Part shown: piece after piece, positions 6,102 through 6,415 of the stretch
Layout: each line of letters opens with the position of its first letter
How positions within the stretch are numbered: the first letter of the stretch is position 1
DNA from: Actinomycetota bacterium
GTDB taxonomy: Bacteria > Actinomycetota > Thermoleophilia > Solirubrobacterales > Solirubrobacteraceae
Assembly (NCBI GenBank): GCA_903970315.1
Contig: CAJCIJ010000263.1
Coordinates: forward strand, 1 to 6,415
DNA: 6,415 nt
Direction of reading: 5' to 3'
Translations under genes and position numbers: made by a program
Notes under the pieces: model-generated
Told to the model about the DNA's origin: nothing
Databases searched by the model: none
The model's input: only the letters and a program-made list of their open reading frames with translations

Positions 6102-6415
6102 TCACGGCGCCCGCGCCGCTGACGCCCGGACGGCGCGAGCGCAGACCGCAATGGCGCCTGCCAGGACAGTGCCGAGCACCACGCCACGCGGCGTTGGGTG
6201 CGAGACAGCAGACAGGCCGCTGTCAACCAGCGGTGAGGCACTTGCCAGGCCGGCGGCCCAGACGGTCGCTGCGACGATATCCGCAGCGGCACTTCGCCCA
6301 CGCACCAGCAGTGGCAGGGCCCCCGCGGCCAGCGCCCACAGGGCAGCACCCTCCAAGGTTCCCACCGAGAGCAGTGGGTCCAGGACCACGGTCAGAGCAC
6401 GGCCGGGATCGTCTC
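6102..6415 (-). CDS. C-terminal end of an unidentified, probably membrane protein (partial)
   Basis: The frame is open from the right edge of the window to a TGA at 6104-6102, giving about 104 residues of a protein whose start lies outside. A GTG at 6389 is available, but the frame continues upstream of it without a stop (it reads DDPGRALTVVLDP across that GTG), so a longer gene is more likely than a 95-aa one. The sequence is Ala/Leu/Val-rich with two or three candidate membrane segments, roughly LEGAALWALAAGALPLLV, a stretch starting ADIVAATVWAAGLA, and VVLGTVLAGAIAV, separated by short Arg- or Ser-containing loops and ending in an Arg/Ala tail. I recognise no domain. It is on the same strand as the fhaA operon, 136 bases upstream. 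The membrane tail of another Ser/Thr kinase or an integral membrane protein are both possible; this is a guess from context. Confidence 0.6.
   Translation of the reverse strand, partial: DDPGRALTVVLDPLLSVGTLEGAALWALAAGALPLLVRGRSAAADIVAATVWAAGLASASPLVDSGLSAVSHPTPRGVVLGTVLAGAIAVCARAVRASAARAP

Noticed and set aside
1..6415. CRISPR array, insertion sequence, prophage or defence system
   Set aside because: No spaced direct repeats, transposase-like frames, terminal inverted repeats or defence domains; coding is essentially continuous with housekeeping genes of uniform character.

Overview
The window is GC-rich bacterial DNA. It carries one tightly packed operon on the minus strand, the actinobacterial Ser/Thr-phosphorylation and cell-wall-elongation locus known from Mycobacterium tuberculosis as the pknB region. 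In transcription order (right to left) the genes are fhaA (5965-5192), fhaB (5195-4665), pstP (4665-3421), pbpA (3424-1991) and pknB (1994-18). Gene content, the DUF3662-plus-FHA form of FhaA and the four-PASTA kinase all point to Actinomycetota. The wording of the PknB, PbpA and PstP N-termini and the extracytoplasmic tail of PstP resemble, from memory, Thermoleophilia (Solirubrobacterales-like). That placement is an inference and needs a database search.

Layout from the left end: positions 1-17 hold only the sequence after the pknB stop, including a possible Shine-Dalgarno (SD) sequence for a gene outside the window. Positions 18-5965 are five genes with no intergenic DNA. All four junctions overlap, by 4, 4, 1 and 4 bases, so the genes are probably co-transcribed and translationally coupled. 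Positions 5966-6101 are a short intergenic region with hairpins and small inverted repeats but no convincing promoter and no RNA gene. Positions 6102-6415 hold the 3' end of an unidentified, probably membrane-embedded protein on the same strand.

How the genes work together (established for the families): PknB senses peptidoglycan or lipid II fragments through its external PASTA repeats and phosphorylates cytoplasmic targets on Thr. FhaA and FhaB read phosphothreonine through FHA domains. PstP removes the phosphates. PbpA is the class B transpeptidase that crosslinks new peptidoglycan. In the M. tuberculosis layout, rodA lies between pstP and pbpA, and pknA between pbpA and pknB. Both are absent here, and the ATGA overlaps at those two junctions show clean gene order rather than a broken gene. 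That is the most notable point in an otherwise recognisable locus. I did not find a previously undescribed system.
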